Source of the DNA: Spirosoma radiotolerans
GTDB taxonomy: Bacteria; Bacteroidota; Bacteroidia; Cytophagales; Spirosomataceae
DNA: 64,000 bases
Assembly (NCBI RefSeq): GCF_000974425.1
Contig: NZ_CP010429.1
Location: forward strand, 1,488,001 to 1,552,000
Direction: 5' to 3'
The position numbers were made by a program, and so were the translations under genes. Shown here one piece after another: positions 36,318 through 45,278 of this stretch. How positions within the stretch are numbered: position 1 is the first letter of the stretch; each line of letters starts with the position of its first letter. The notes under the pieces are model-generated. The model was not told the origin of the DNA, ran no database searches, and was given only the letters and a program-made list of their open reading frames with translations.

Positions 36318-37466
36318 TTACGACCAGTACTCAAATTTCTTCTTTGTAAAGATCGACTTGGGAATCATGGCATGAACGCCAAGGGTCTGATCGACTACCT
36401 GGCTGACTTCAAAGTCGACGCCCGTGCTGGCAATGGACAGGGCTTCGTTGAAGGTAAAGCCGAGTTCATCCTTAATAAACGCGCAGGCCTCGGAGAGCGC
36501 ATTCTTCATGGCTTTGTTGAGGTCTTTGTCCAGGCCAACGGCAATGAAGTGAGTTGGAGTTTCGGCCCGTGGTTGCTTCAGCGTTTTGCCTTTATGAACG
36601 ATAAACTTGACGGTGAGGTTAATGGCGGTTTCTATCGCAACGCCACTCACTTCGCCATTTCCCTGTGCGCCATGTCCATCGCCGGTTGTAAACAGCCCGC
36701 CCGGTACCGAGACGGGGAGGTGTAAAGTTGTGCCTTTGACCAAATGCTTGATATCCAGATTGCCGCCGAAAAATCCAGGTGGAATCGAACTCTGGCGCCC
36801 CATATCGGCAGGTGGTGACAAAGCCATAACGCCCATGAATGGCTTGAGGGGAATATCGACGCCTTCTTTTAGTGAACCCGTTTTCCGTTTGGCGTCGTAG
36901 CGGTAAACAAATGTTTCGCGGGTTTTAACCTCATCGGGTATGCCACCTCCGCCCGGCCAAACACTGTTGACCCCAAAGCCTGCCGGAAAGGTTAAGTCGA
37001 GGATCCGAATTTCGAGACTATCGCCGGGTTGGGCCCCATCGATGTAAACGGGGCCGGTGAGCATGTGCCCGCGAATACCCGACGGCTCGGGTTTCACATT
37101 TTTCATAATGGCAATGACTTCCTGCGCGTGCTGATCGAGGGGTAAGTTGTTTTTCGTATAAAACTCTTCCGGGTTCGTGCGGCTCACGCCCGACGGATTG
37201 ACGGTTTGAATTTCGACTACATCGCCATCCTTTACTTTATAAACTGGCGGAACATCCGCCCCAAAATAACCCCAAACCATGTTCTCGGGTAACGAGCGAA
37301 CGACGTGATCGGGCTTTAGTGGCGCCTGGGCAGTGAAATCATGCAATAAAGGAGTGTCGGTCGATTTTGAGTGGAGTACAGCTTCGGTGGCCAGACTCCC
37401 CGTCGACAGAAGTGCCAGCCCGCTTTGGGTGGTTTTGTGCAAAAAAGTACGTCGGGATGTTTTCAT
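36318..37466 (-). CDS. Acetamidase/formamidase family protein, Tat-exported
   Basis: This 382-residue protein begins MKTSRRTFLHK, a twin-arginine signal, followed by a hydrophobic stretch. The body matches the FmdA_AmdA family (PF03069): LEIRILDLTFPAGFG, GGNLDIKHLVKGTTLHLPV and GDGHGAQGNGEVSG. The family hydrolyses formamide, acetamide or related small amides to acid and ammonia, using a metal-supported site. The Tat signal means a folded, probably metal-loaded enzyme in the periplasm. That is unusual next to well-studied cytosolic members but common in Bacteroidota. Single-gene unit. Confidence 0.9.
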   Translation of the reverse strand: MKTSRRTFLHKTTQSGLALLSTGSLATEAVLHSKSTDTPLLHDFTAQAPLKPDHVVRSLPENMVWGYFGADVPPVYKVKDGDVVEIQTVNPSGVSRTNPEEFYTKNNLPLDQHAQEVIAIMKNVKPEPSGIRGHMLTGPVYIDGAQPGDSLEIRILDLTFPAGFGVNSVWPGGGGIPDEVKTRETFVYRYDAKRKTGSLKEGVDIPLKPFMGVMALSPPADMGRQSSIPPGFFGGNLDIKHLVKGTTLHLPVSVPGGLFTTGDGHGAQGNGEVSGVAIETAINLTVKFIVHKGKTLKQPRAETPTHFIAVGLDKDLNKAMKNALSEACAFIKDELGFTFNEALSIASTGVDFEVSQVVDQTLGVHAMIPKSIFTKKKFEYWS

Positions 37467-37627
37467 CAGGTTGTAGTAGAAAAGAGATTGTTGAATGAGC
37501 GTAGTAAGATAAGAAATCGGCGGACAATTGATGAACGAATGCCCGATTCATATCAAATTATCGTGTACATGTACTGAACAACCGGCTTATTTAGCCAGTT
37601 ACGTTCCAGAATTAACCTGATTTACCT

Positions 37628-39100
37628 GTGTCTGTACCGCCTGTTTCAACCACTGCATCGTCGTCGCCCAACAAGTGGATTATTTTGGGAACGATCATGT
37701 TTGGTACGTTCATGTCCACCCTCGACAGCAGTATTGTTAACATTGCCCTGCCTACCATCCGTCGGGAGCTGGGTGCTGGCGATAGCGTGGAGTGGATTGT
37801 GTTGTGTTACCTGCTGACAACGACCAGCACGCTTCTCATTATGGGCAAACTATCGGACTGGGTTGGCCGCCGACAGTTGTACATAACGGGTTTCTGCGTG
37901 TTTGTGCTCGGGTCGCTGCTTTGCGGACTAGCCTGGAACTTGTGGTCGCTGGTGGGGTTTCGGGTACTTCAGGGAATCGGCGCGTCCATGATTTATGCCG
38001 TTGGCCCGGCCATTATCAGCGATACCTTTGCCCCTCAGGAGCGGGGCCAGGCGCTGGGTATAATGGGGTCCATTGTGGCCGCCGGTTCCAGTGCAGGCCC
38101 CGTCATTGGCGGATTTTTGCTCGGTAAGTTTGGCTGGTCGAGTATATTTTTTGTAAACGTTCCTATTGGCTTACTGGCTATCTGGCGGGCATGGACCATC
38201 CTACCTGCAAGTCCTAAAGTGACGGGTCAGCGGTTCGATCTGGTTGGCGCTGGGTTGTTTCTGGTAGGTGTAACTACTTTACTCACTGGACTGGATTTTG
38301 GCCCGGAACCTCGTTACGGCTGGAATGATCCGCTCGTTGTCGGACTGCTATCGGTGGGGGGTATTCTGCTGGTGCTTTTTCTGATTTGGGAAATGCGCGT
38401 TAAGGAGCCCATGTTACGACTCAACCTGTTCCGCATTCGGCCTTTTACGGCCGCTATCCTGGCCGCCTTTTGCGGATTCATTGCTTCGGGCAGCAACCTA
38501 TTCGTGATTCCCTTCTTTTTGCAACAGATACTGGCCTTCAATCCTGAGCGGGCTGGTTTGGTTTTGTTAGCGGGTCCGTTAACGCTCAGCGTTATTGCTC
38601 CCCTGGGCGGCTATCTGTCCAGTCGTGTCAGCACCCGGTGGTTATCGAGTTTTGGCTTATTGATTACGGCTGGTGGCTATTTCGCTTTTTCTTTTCTGGA
38701 TGCCAGTTGGGACTGGAAAGATGTTATCTGGCGAAGTGCGTTAGTGAGTTTGGGCTTTGGTTTATTTCAGTCGCCCAATAGTAGCAGTGCGCTCAATGCA
38801 GCTCCCCTGGAACAGCGCGGTATTGCCAGTAGTATGATTGCCTTTATGCGCAATTTGGGGTTTGTGGTTGGTATTGCACTGGCCGCTGCCGTTTGGTACA
38901 GTACCCGCAATCGGTATGCCCTGGCGCATGAGGTTACGCCTGAGGCTACAACGGCTCAGCTTTTGGGCATGCACTATGCTTATCTCACCATGGCAAGTCT
39001 GGTGTTGACAGGAGCCCTTATTTCGTTGACGCGTGGTAAGAGTACACAACCCGTTGCCGTCGCGCCCACCGATGGGCAGACGGTCGGTATGGCTACTTAA
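37628..39100 (+). CDS. MFS drug exporter (DHA2, EmrB/QacA type), GTG start
   Basis: 490 residues with about 14 hydrophobic segments. The start is GTG 37628, since an in-frame TAA lies 13 bases upstream and the next ATG falls inside the first helix. DHA2 markers are the first-helix motif D1 (STLDSSIVNIALPTI), motif A in loop 2-3 (GKLSDWVGRRQLY), and motif C-like GSIVAAGSSAGPVIGG in helix 5. It is probably a proton-driven exporter of hydrophobic drugs in the inner membrane. No EmrA-like partner or regulator is adjacent. Confidence 0.92.
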   Translation: MSVPPVSTTASSSPNKWIILGTIMFGTFMSTLDSSIVNIALPTIRRELGAGDSVEWIVLCYLLTTTSTLLIMGKLSDWVGRRQLYITGFCVFVLGSLLCGLAWNLWSLVGFRVLQGIGASMIYAVGPAIISDTFAPQERGQALGIMGSIVAAGSSAGPVIGGFLLGKFGWSSIFFVNVPIGLLAIWRAWTILPASPKVTGQRFDLVGAGLFLVGVTTLLTGLDFGPEPRYGWNDPLVVGLLSVGGILLVLFLIWEMRVKEPMLRLNLFRIRPFTAAILAAFCGFIASGSNLFVIPFFLQQILAFNPERAGLVLLAGPLTLSVIAPLGGYLSSRVSTRWLSSFGLLITAGGYFAFSFLDASWDWKDVIWRSALVSLGFGLFQSPNSSSALNAAPLEQRGIASSMIAFMRNLGFVVGIALAAAVWYSTRNRYALAHEVTPEATTAQLLGMHYAYLTMASLVLTGALISLTRGKSTQPVAVAPTDGQTVGMAT

Positions 39101-39110
39101 TGTGTGGTTG

Positions 39111-39126
39111 GGTGTCTGCAGACACC
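39111..39126. terminator. Perfect 16-bp palindrome between convergent genes
   Basis: GGTGTCTGCAGACACC is self-complementary. The left half can also pair with GCAGGCACCC at 39138-39147, giving an alternative hairpin. It lies between the MFS and Dabb genes. Confidence 0.6.
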
Positions 39127-39160
39127 AAAGAAAATCCGCAGGCACCCAGCTTAAGGAAAA

Positions 39161-39562
39161 TTATCGCTTCGGTCCTATTGAATCATAAATGACTACTTTT
39201 TCCCAGAGCGAGGCATAGTTTTTTCGAAAATCATCGTGGATGGGGTGTTTCTGGTAGGCCTCTTCGTCGGCGGGGCTGTCGAAAAAGCACAACCACGAAT
39301 AAGCATAAGACCGCTCAATGACATCGCGGTTCGTTGCTGCGGGTGTACCAATATGCACCATCTTGATGGTAGGGCATTTGGCCAGTTTATTCAACCCCTC
39401 CAATAATTTGGCTTTATCAGCTTCATTACCAGCGTTTTTTAAATAAAATAGCACATGGTGGACAAATAATTCTTTAGGGGCGTTTGTAACGGATGGAAGC
39501 CCAGCGCCTAAGCCGGCGGCAACGCTTTTCTTTACAAAACTTCTCCGTGATTGCTCTTTCAT
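39161..39562 (-). CDS. Dabb (stress-responsive A/B barrel) protein, Tat-exported
   Basis: 133 residues beginning MKEQSRRSFVKKSVAAG, a twin-arginine signal with an alanine-rich h-region. The mature part is one dimeric alpha+beta barrel domain (PF07876): FVHHVLFYLK, KMVHIGTP and YSWLCFFDSPADEEAYQKHP, then HDDFRKNYASLW. Dabb proteins bind or convert small hydrophobic molecules, and Bacteroidota versions often occur near sugar or Gfo/Idh/MocA genes. Here it stands alone, convergent with the MFS exporter. The substrate is unknown. Confidence 0.9.
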   Translation of the reverse strand: MKEQSRRSFVKKSVAAGLGAGLPSVTNAPKELFVHHVLFYLKNAGNEADKAKLLEGLNKLAKCPTIKMVHIGTPAATNRDVIERSYAYSWLCFFDSPADEEAYQKHPIHDDFRKNYASLWEKVVIYDSIGPKR

Positions 39563-39823
39563 TTAATGATCTGGTTATTGGATTTATAAGAAAAGTATTC
39601 CTTTCAGAAACAAAAATGCCAAACGATTTACCTTCAGGCAAATCTAACTGAAAATCAGCCTTTGCTGATAGCGCATAAGGTTACTATTCTTGCTTAATGG
39701 AGCTAAGTAAGACGGCAAAATCTCCCTGATTTTATCCTTGTAATAAACTTTTAGGCATTTGTCATGTCTATAGAATGAATTTGTTACCAAAAGAAACCCT
39801 TTATTCACTCAAAAACTCAGCTT

Positions 39824-40597
39824 ATGAAACGCATCGCATCACAAATTTTTGTCATGGCTTGGCTACCATTCGTAAGTCAGGCTCAAACGACCACCAAACC
39901 TAGCCTGATGCAGGCATTGATGGAAGCTGTTAGTTCGGCTACTGTTTCCGACGCCCAGGTTGCCGACTTATCTCGCCAGGCGATAAAAGAAATGGATGCT
40001 AAAAATCCAGTAGCTGCTCCAAACGATCCGTACACATTACGGTTAAATAAAATCGTCAGCCGCCATCACACCATAGGTGGATTACCCCTCAATTTTAAAG
40101 TGTACAAAGTGCCCGATGTCAATGCGTTTGCAACTGCGGATGGTAGCGTGCGTGTCTTCAAAGGGCTCATGGACATCATGACCGATAACGAATTGCTGGC
40201 CGTTATGGGACACGAAATTGGGCACGTCATCAACCATGATTCCAAGGATGCGATGAAAAGAGGACTTCAAACGTCAGCTTTACGCGATGCACTATCCTCG
40301 GGTTCAGGTACAGTGAGCAAAGTGGCTCAATCACAATTGGGTAGCGTAGCTGATTACCTGATAAGCGCCAAATTCAGTCGCCAGCAGGAAACCGAAGCGG
40401 ACGATTACAGCTATGACTTCCTAAAGCGCAATGGGTACAATGTGCTGGCATTGGCTACCTCATTTGAGAAATTGGCTAAGCTGAGCGGTGGGGCGCAGGG
40501 GGGCAAGTTGGCTTCGCTTGTATCGGACCACCCCGACAGCCAGAGCCGGGCTCAACGTGTACGGGATCGCGCCCGGCGAGATGGGTTAGCAAAGTAG
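39824..40597 (+). CDS. M48 family metalloprotease
   Basis: 257 residues: signal peptide (MKRIASQIFVMAWLPFVSQAQ), then an M48 peptidase domain with the zinc motif HEIGH in VMGHEIGHVINHD and the third ligand Glu in QQETEADDYSYDFL. The domain ends with SDHPDSQSRAQRV, the HPxxxxR motif of the BepA/YggG/Oma1-like branch. These enzymes act in periplasmic quality control of outer-membrane or misfolded proteins. No TPR domain is attached. The gene is convergent with a toxin-antitoxin pair. Confidence 0.95.
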   Translation: MKRIASQIFVMAWLPFVSQAQTTTKPSLMQALMEAVSSATVSDAQVADLSRQAIKEMDAKNPVAAPNDPYTLRLNKIVSRHHTIGGLPLNFKVYKVPDVNAFATADGSVRVFKGLMDIMTDNELLAVMGHEIGHVINHDSKDAMKRGLQTSALRDALSSGSGTVSKVAQSQLGSVADYLISAKFSRQQETEADDYSYDFLKRNGYNVLALATSFEKLAKLSGGAQGGKLASLVSDHPDSQSRAQRVRDRARRDGLAK

Positions 40598-40613
40598 TCT
40601 TAAAAGAGAACGG

Positions 40614-41042
40614 TCAGCCTAGTAATTGCTTCTTATAGATTTCCTCAAATTCTTCATATGTCAAGACCCGTATTGGCGGGAAACCAATGGTGTTTAATCC
40701 ATTGAAATGCCTATCATTACCGATAATATAATCGGCGTTGGCAGCCACAAAACTGTCTACAAATTTGTTGTCATCCTTATCGTTCTCAATAAGATTCCAA
40801 CGGTATGAAGGATTTATCGTGTAGACATTTGGTAGTAGGAGTAAATAACTTAGTTTGGCATCTGCAGTCGTTAGCCCGTATCGTTGCTGAATAATTTCTT
40901 CATATTCTAGCAAAATTTCCGTTGATAAACACAGATCAAATTTGTCTTGTATGATACATTCGTAAATCCAGTGGTACTTATATTATGGAGCCAGCGAGAC
41001 TAAAAAGACATTCGTATCAAGCACAAGACGTAGTCTATTCAT
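40614..41042 (-). pseudogene. PIN-domain toxin interrupted by an in-frame stop
   Basis: Reading from ATG 41042 gives MNRLRLVLDTNVFLVSLAP, then TAA (40983-40985), then in the same frame YKYHWIYECII on to the end at 40614. Without that stop the frame encodes 142 residues, a normal COG1569-type PIN toxin. The metal-binding acids are all present: Asp in VLDTNV, Glu in STEILLEYEE, Asp in NKFVDSF and Asp in GNDRHF. The ATG overlaps the antitoxin stop by 8 bp, as in many toxin-antitoxin operons. A point mutation such as CAA to TAA would explain it. A restart at TTG 40913 would lack the first catalytic Asp. A sequencing error is the alternative. Confidence 0.85.
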
Positions 41043-41232
41043 TCAACCATCGATCTAAGTCGTCCTGTGAAATGCCTTTTTCGTCAACCGCTTTAGCCAC
41101 ATTATTGACTAACTTGTTTGAGAAATAATCGGCTAAGAGCTTCTTAACTGCCTGCAAATCCTGATCTGAAGGCTGGAATGAATACACTTTCAGTAGTTCC
41201 AATTGCAATGGACTTAATTTATCGGCTATCAT
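41035..41232 (-). CDS. Antitoxin of the PIN-toxin pair
   Basis: This 65-residue acidic protein is mostly helical (LSPLQLELLKVYSFQ, DLQAVKKLLADYFSNKLV) and ends in a DDLDRWLNE tail. It resembles the small antitoxins that precede COG1569-type PIN toxins in Bacteroidota; a tail of this kind usually binds and blocks the toxin. It is translated first, and its stop codon overlaps the toxin ATG. It appears intact although the toxin frame is interrupted. Confidence 0.75.
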   Translation of the reverse strand: MIADKLSPLQLELLKVYSFQPSDQDLQAVKKLLADYFSNKLVNNVAKAVDEKGISQDDLDRWLNE

Positions 41233-41376
41233 ACACAGGCTAAGTTTTTATGAAGATAACGAATGTGAACTGAATAAGTGTCATTTTTCGCATACGCTAT
41301 CATGGCGCATTTTCATAAGTGACTGCTTCTGTAAACACTACCTTTTATTAAAATCAAGGATGAGCACTATACAAAA

Positions 41377-41406
41377 AAGCCCGGCCACTTCTCAGTAGCC
41401 GGGCTT
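41377..41406. terminator. Terminator downstream of clpB
   Basis: A-run, AAGCCCGGC (41377-41385), 12-base loop, GCCGGGCTT (41398-41406). It lies 16 bp past the clpB stop. Confidence 0.85.
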
Positions 41407-41421
41407 CTGTATATCAATTCA

Positions 41422-44043
41422 TTACAACTCAATCTCTGCATCCAGATTCGTGAAGGCGATTTCGCCGTCGCTGTTGAGCTCCATGAGTACAACAGAGTCT
41501 TTCTTGACTTCGCCCGACAAAATACTCTTCGAGAGTTCGTTGAGTACCCGGCGTTGCAACACACGCTTCAGCGGACGGGCACCAAACTGCGGATCGAAGC
41601 CTTCTTCGCCCAGTTTGTCCAGTACCTCGTCGGTAGCATCGAGCTGGACACCGTTTTCGTTCAGGCGTTGCTTGATCTGACGGAACTGAATGTCCACAAT
41701 TTTGCGGATATTGGCCTTCGTCAGCGGTTCGAACATCACAATCTCGTCAATCCGGTTCAGGAATTCGGGACGTATCGTTTGGCGTAGCAACTCCAGTACG
41801 GCTGCTTTGGCTTCTTCCAGCACCAGCGAGTGGTTCCAGCCCTCATCTTCTGTAAACTTCTCCTGAATCAGGTGGCTGCCGATGTTGGAGGTCATGATGA
41901 TAATCGTGTTCTTGAAGTTGGCTACACGGCCTTTGTTGTCCGTCAAGCGCCCTTCATCGAGTACTTGCAGCAGGATGTTCCAGACATCGGGGTGTGCTTT
42001 TTCGATTTCGTCAAGCAACACAACCGAGTAGGGTTTCCGGCGGACGGCTTCGGTCAATTGACCTCCTTCGTCGTAGCCTACATAGCCCGGAGGGGCACCA
42101 ATCAGGCGGCTCACGGCGTGGCGCTCCTGATACTCTGACATATCGATCCGGACCAGCGCATTTTCATCATTGAACAGATACTCGGCCAGCGTCCGGGCAA
42201 CTTCGGTTTTACCAACACCCGTGGTGCCCAGGAAGATAAACGAACCAATTGGCCGTTTGGGGTCTTGCATACCGGCCCGGCTCCGACGGACTGCGTCGGC
42301 TACAACCTCTATGGCTTCGGCTTGTCCGGCTACGCGTTTGCCCAGTTCTTTCTCCAGATTGAGCAGTTTCTCGCGGTCGCTCTGCAGCATTTTCGACACC
42401 GGAATGCCAGTCCACTTAGCCACTACCTCGGCAATATCGTCGGCGCTGACTTCTTCCTGCATCATTCGCTCAGAATTGTCCTGACCAGCACCTTCTTTCG
42501 TCAGTGTGTTGAGCTTCGTTTCAATTTCGGGAATACGACCGTACCGAATTTCGGCTACTTTACCGTAATCGCCGGAGCGTTCGGCCTGATCGGCTTCAAA
42601 ACGAAGCTGATCGAGTTGTTCTTTCAGCGTCCGGCCTTCATTAACCGACTCTTTTTCTGACTCCCACTTGGCTTTCAGATCATTACGTTGCTCGCTGAGG
42701 TCTTCGATCTGCTTATTCAGCATCGTTTCTTTTTCCTTGTCGTTTTCACGACGGATGGCCTCGCGCTCAATTTCCAGCTGCATGATCCGGCGATTCAGTT
42801 CATCGAGTTCTTCGGGAACCGAATCCATTTCCAGCCGCAGTTTGGCAGCCGCTTCGTCCATCAGGTCAATGGCTTTATCGGGCAGAAAACGATCGGTTAT
42901 GTACCGTGTCGACAGTTCAACGGCGGCAATAACCGCATCATCTTTAATCCGAACACCGTGGTGCAGTTCGTATTTTTCTTTGATGCCGCGCAGAATCGAA
43001 ATGGCATCGGCTGTGTCGGGCTCGTCGACCATAACGGCCTGAAACCGGCGTTCGAGCGCCTTATCTTTCTCAATATATTTTTGGTACTCTTTCAGCGTGG
43101 TAGCACCAATCGTATGCAACTCTCCACGCGACAAAGCGGGTTTCAGCAGGTTGGCTGCGTCCATCGCGCCTTCGCCACCGGCACCCGCCCCAATGAGTGT
43201 ATGAATCTCGTCGATGAACAGAATGATCTGGCCATCGGAGTCCGTAACTTCCTTAATAACGGCCTTCAACCGTTCTTCAAACTCGCCTTTGTATTTAGCA
43301 CCTGCTATAAGCAGGCCCATGTCGAGCGAGACGATGGTTTTGGTTTTGAGGTTTTCCGGAACGTCGCCCGATACGATTCGTTGAGCCAGGCCTTCAACGA
43401 TGGCAGTTTTACCAACGCCCGGCTCGCCCAGCAGGATCGGGTTGTTTTTGGTCCGGCGGCTCAAAATCTGCAGTACCCGCCGAATTTCTTCATCGCGACC
43501 AATGACCGGGTCAATTTTGCCCGTTCGCGCCCGTTCGTTCAGGTTGATACTGAACCGTTCCAGGGATTGATATTTAGCTTCTGCGTTCTGATCTTTCACC
43601 GAATTTCCTTTTCTAAGTTCGTTGATAGCCGCTTTCGTTTGTTTTTCATTAAAACCGGCATCTTTCAATAACGTTGCAATTTGGTCTTTACCGGCCATTA
43701 GTCCCAAAAACATCAGCTCGACACTCACAAATTCGTCGCCAAATTCTTTGGTATAACTGCTGGCCTTAGCTAAAGCAGTGGCCGTATCATTCGATAGGTA
43801 TACGCTCCCGTTGCCTCCCGATACTTTGGGATAGGTGGTCAGGATAGCCTCCAGAGCACCGCTGGTATTTTTTATATTGATTCCTGCTTTTTTAGCGACG
43901 AAACCAATAACGTTCTCATCTTCCGACAGAATCGCTTGGAGTAAGTGCCCAGTTTCGATCCCTTGCTGGCCGTTGCCCAGGGCGATCTCCGACGCCTTCT
44001 GCACGACCTCCTGTGCTTTTATGGTGTAATTTTTGAAGTCCAT
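41422..44043 (-). CDS. clpB: ATP-dependent disaggregase ClpB
   Basis: 873 residues with the full ClpB layout: Clp_N domain (1-145), first AAA+ module (Walker [10 protein letters not shown] near 206, Walker [11 protein letters not shown]), and coiled-coil middle domain (about 410-530, rich in Glu, Lys and Leu). The second AAA+ module (Walker [10 protein letters not shown] near 610, Walker [12 protein letters not shown]) and the D2-small domain follow. The hexamer pulls proteins out of aggregates with DnaK. The middle domain distinguishes it from ClpA and ClpC. No CIRCE-type repeat is seen upstream. It is a single-gene unit with its own terminator. Confidence 0.98.
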   Translation of the reverse strand: MDFKNYTIKAQEVVQKASEIALGNGQQGIETGHLLQAILSEDENVIGFVAKKAGINIKNTSGALEAILTTYPKVSGGNGSVYLSNDTATALAKASSYTKEFGDEFVSVELMFLGLMAGKDQIATLLKDAGFNEKQTKAAINELRKGNSVKDQNAEAKYQSLERFSINLNERARTGKIDPVIGRDEEIRRVLQILSRRTKNNPILLGEPGVGKTAIVEGLAQRIVSGDVPENLKTKTIVSLDMGLLIAGAKYKGEFEERLKAVIKEVTDSDGQIILFIDEIHTLIGAGAGGEGAMDAANLLKPALSRGELHTIGATTLKEYQKYIEKDKALERRFQAVMVDEPDTADAISILRGIKEKYELHHGVRIKDDAVIAAVELSTRYITDRFLPDKAIDLMDEAAAKLRLEMDSVPEELDELNRRIMQLEIEREAIRRENDKEKETMLNKQIEDLSEQRNDLKAKWESEKESVNEGRTLKEQLDQLRFEADQAERSGDYGKVAEIRYGRIPEIETKLNTLTKEGAGQDNSERMMQEEVSADDIAEVVAKWTGIPVSKMLQSDREKLLNLEKELGKRVAGQAEAIEVVADAVRRSRAGMQDPKRPIGSFIFLGTTGVGKTEVARTLAEYLFNDENALVRIDMSEYQERHAVSRLIGAPPGYVGYDEGGQLTEAVRRKPYSVVLLDEIEKAHPDVWNILLQVLDEGRLTDNKGRVANFKNTIIIMTSNIGSHLIQEKFTEDEGWNHSLVLEEAKAAVLELLRQTIRPEFLNRIDEIVMFEPLTKANIRKIVDIQFRQIKQRLNENGVQLDATDEVLDKLGEEGFDPQFGARPLKRVLQRRVLNELSKSILSGEVKKDSVVLMELNSDGEIAFTNLDAEIEL

Positions 44044-44225
44044 GATGGTATAGGGCGGTTTGCTCGTTCCAGTTAGCTGGTTCGATTTGATTGTTTATTA
44101 GATAACCTTATACTAACAAATCGCGGGCCGGGCTGTTTTTTCGGACATTTTGGCGGGGAAAAGCGCCAAGACGGTGTTTTTTAAGCCATAATGTCGTTAT
44201 TGGATGGGTTCGTACAAAGCGAAAA

Positions 44226-44257
44226 AAAGCCGCCCTGCGTTAACGCAGGGCGGCTTT
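44226..44257. terminator. Perfect 32-bp palindrome terminator
   Basis: AAAGCCGCCCTGCGTT followed directly by its complement (44226-44257). It lies just past the stop of the leftward TspO-like gene. Confidence 0.88.
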
Positions 44258-44261
44258 CGTA

Positions 44262-45212
44262 TTAATCAAGCCCTTCGGCTTCAATCGGTTTCATTCGTTC
44301 CCGGGCAATGGCCGCTCGGTGTGGTTCCCAGGTTTCGACGGGATCGGCCAGCACTTCGGCTTCGGTATCGTGAACGATGAGTCGATCGTACGCGTGGAAT
44401 TTGCCCTTCGGTAACCAGTAAGCAAGTAGACCCGCATAGGCAGATGCCAGAATAGCTCCTGTCCAGCCAACAACCGGCTCTTTTTTCAACTGACGCGTTG
44501 CGATACCACCGAATCCCGCTACGAACGGCAACATGTACCAGGGATCGTTGAGTCGGCGGGCAATCAGATAGCCAACAGCGGCAGTGGCCGCCAGAATTCC
44601 GGCCGAAATGGGTTCGTCCCGCTCTTCATCAGGCTCCCAGGCATTGACCGTCAGTAGTGTGTTGGGCGTGCCCACTACCGTAGCCGCCGTAAGCCAGCCC
44701 GCATAGAGACTTACGGGAATACGAAGGTATTTCTCGGGAGCGGGAACATCTGTTTTACCAATTTCCAGACTCTGGTGCAGCGCCAGGGCCGCTGGTAAAT
44801 TGAACTTCGTCACAAGGTCGGAAATGATAATGCTTTGTGGGTCGTTCTGCGAAAAGAAGCGGCCGAAAAGGGCATTGAGTGTCCAGCTTGTCCACCACCA
44901 GGGCAACGCCTTCTGGTACCGTGGATTGTATTCCTGTGAACGTAATGCCTGATGAACCATCAGGGCTGCTAAGCCGGAATAGACCGTAGACCACACAATG
45001 CCAAATGACCAGCCTGCGGGAACGATCATGTTTTTCTCGAATACGTTCTGGTATTCAACCGGTACATCGTACTCGTATTCTGACCCTTCCTGACCAGCTT
45101 CATGCCGTTCCTTACTCTGCTGCCGGGAGCGGCTGCTGGATGTCGTTGTATACAGTATACTGCCAACGGCAAAGATGGCCGTTGCAATACGCCAAAACGA
45201 TGAGTTTTTCAT
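44262..45212 (-). CDS. TspO/MBR-like membrane protein with long extensions
   Basis: 316 residues. After one N-terminal helix (FWRIATAIFAVGSILYT) and a charged, Ser-rich linker, the core shows helices with Trp and Pro typical of the TspO/MBR family: PAGWSFGIVWSTVYSGLAAL, LPWWWTSWTLNALFG, LYAGWLTAATVVGTPNTLL and AILAATAAVGYLIA. TspO proteins bind tetrapyrroles and affect their oxidative turnover or transport. Here the usual 150-residue core seems enlarged, so the call is tentative. It follows an SDR gene with a membrane anchor by 66 bp, probably in one operon. Confidence 0.65.
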   Translation of the reverse strand: MKNSSFWRIATAIFAVGSILYTTTSSSRSRQQSKERHEAGQEGSEYEYDVPVEYQNVFEKNMIVPAGWSFGIVWSTVYSGLAALMVHQALRSQEYNPRYQKALPWWWTSWTLNALFGRFFSQNDPQSIIISDLVTKFNLPAALALHQSLEIGKTDVPAPEKYLRIPVSLYAGWLTAATVVGTPNTLLTVNAWEPDEERDEPISAGILAATAAVGYLIARRLNDPWYMLPFVAGFGGIATRQLKKEPVVGWTGAILASAYAGLLAYWLPKGKFHAYDRLIVHDTEAEVLADPVETWEPHRAAIARERMKPIEAEGLD

Positions 45213-45278
45213 GATAAATTGAACGGGAGTAAAGACACCCCAATCCGTTTCAGAATTTGATTGGGGTGGTTGACTAGT

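Noticed and set aside
36225..36725. 166-codon plus-strand frame opposite the formamidase gene
   Set aside because: It overlaps conserved formamidase codons and its protein resembles nothing.
40614..40913. The open part of the PIN gene as a short independent toxin
   Set aside because: It would start at a TTG and lack the first catalytic Asp, while the upstream codons in the same frame clearly belong to the same protein.
42688..43671. 327-codon open frame on the plus strand inside clpB
   Set aside because: It is antisense to well-conserved clpB codons, its protein has no recognisable domain, and long antisense frames are common in genes of this base composition.
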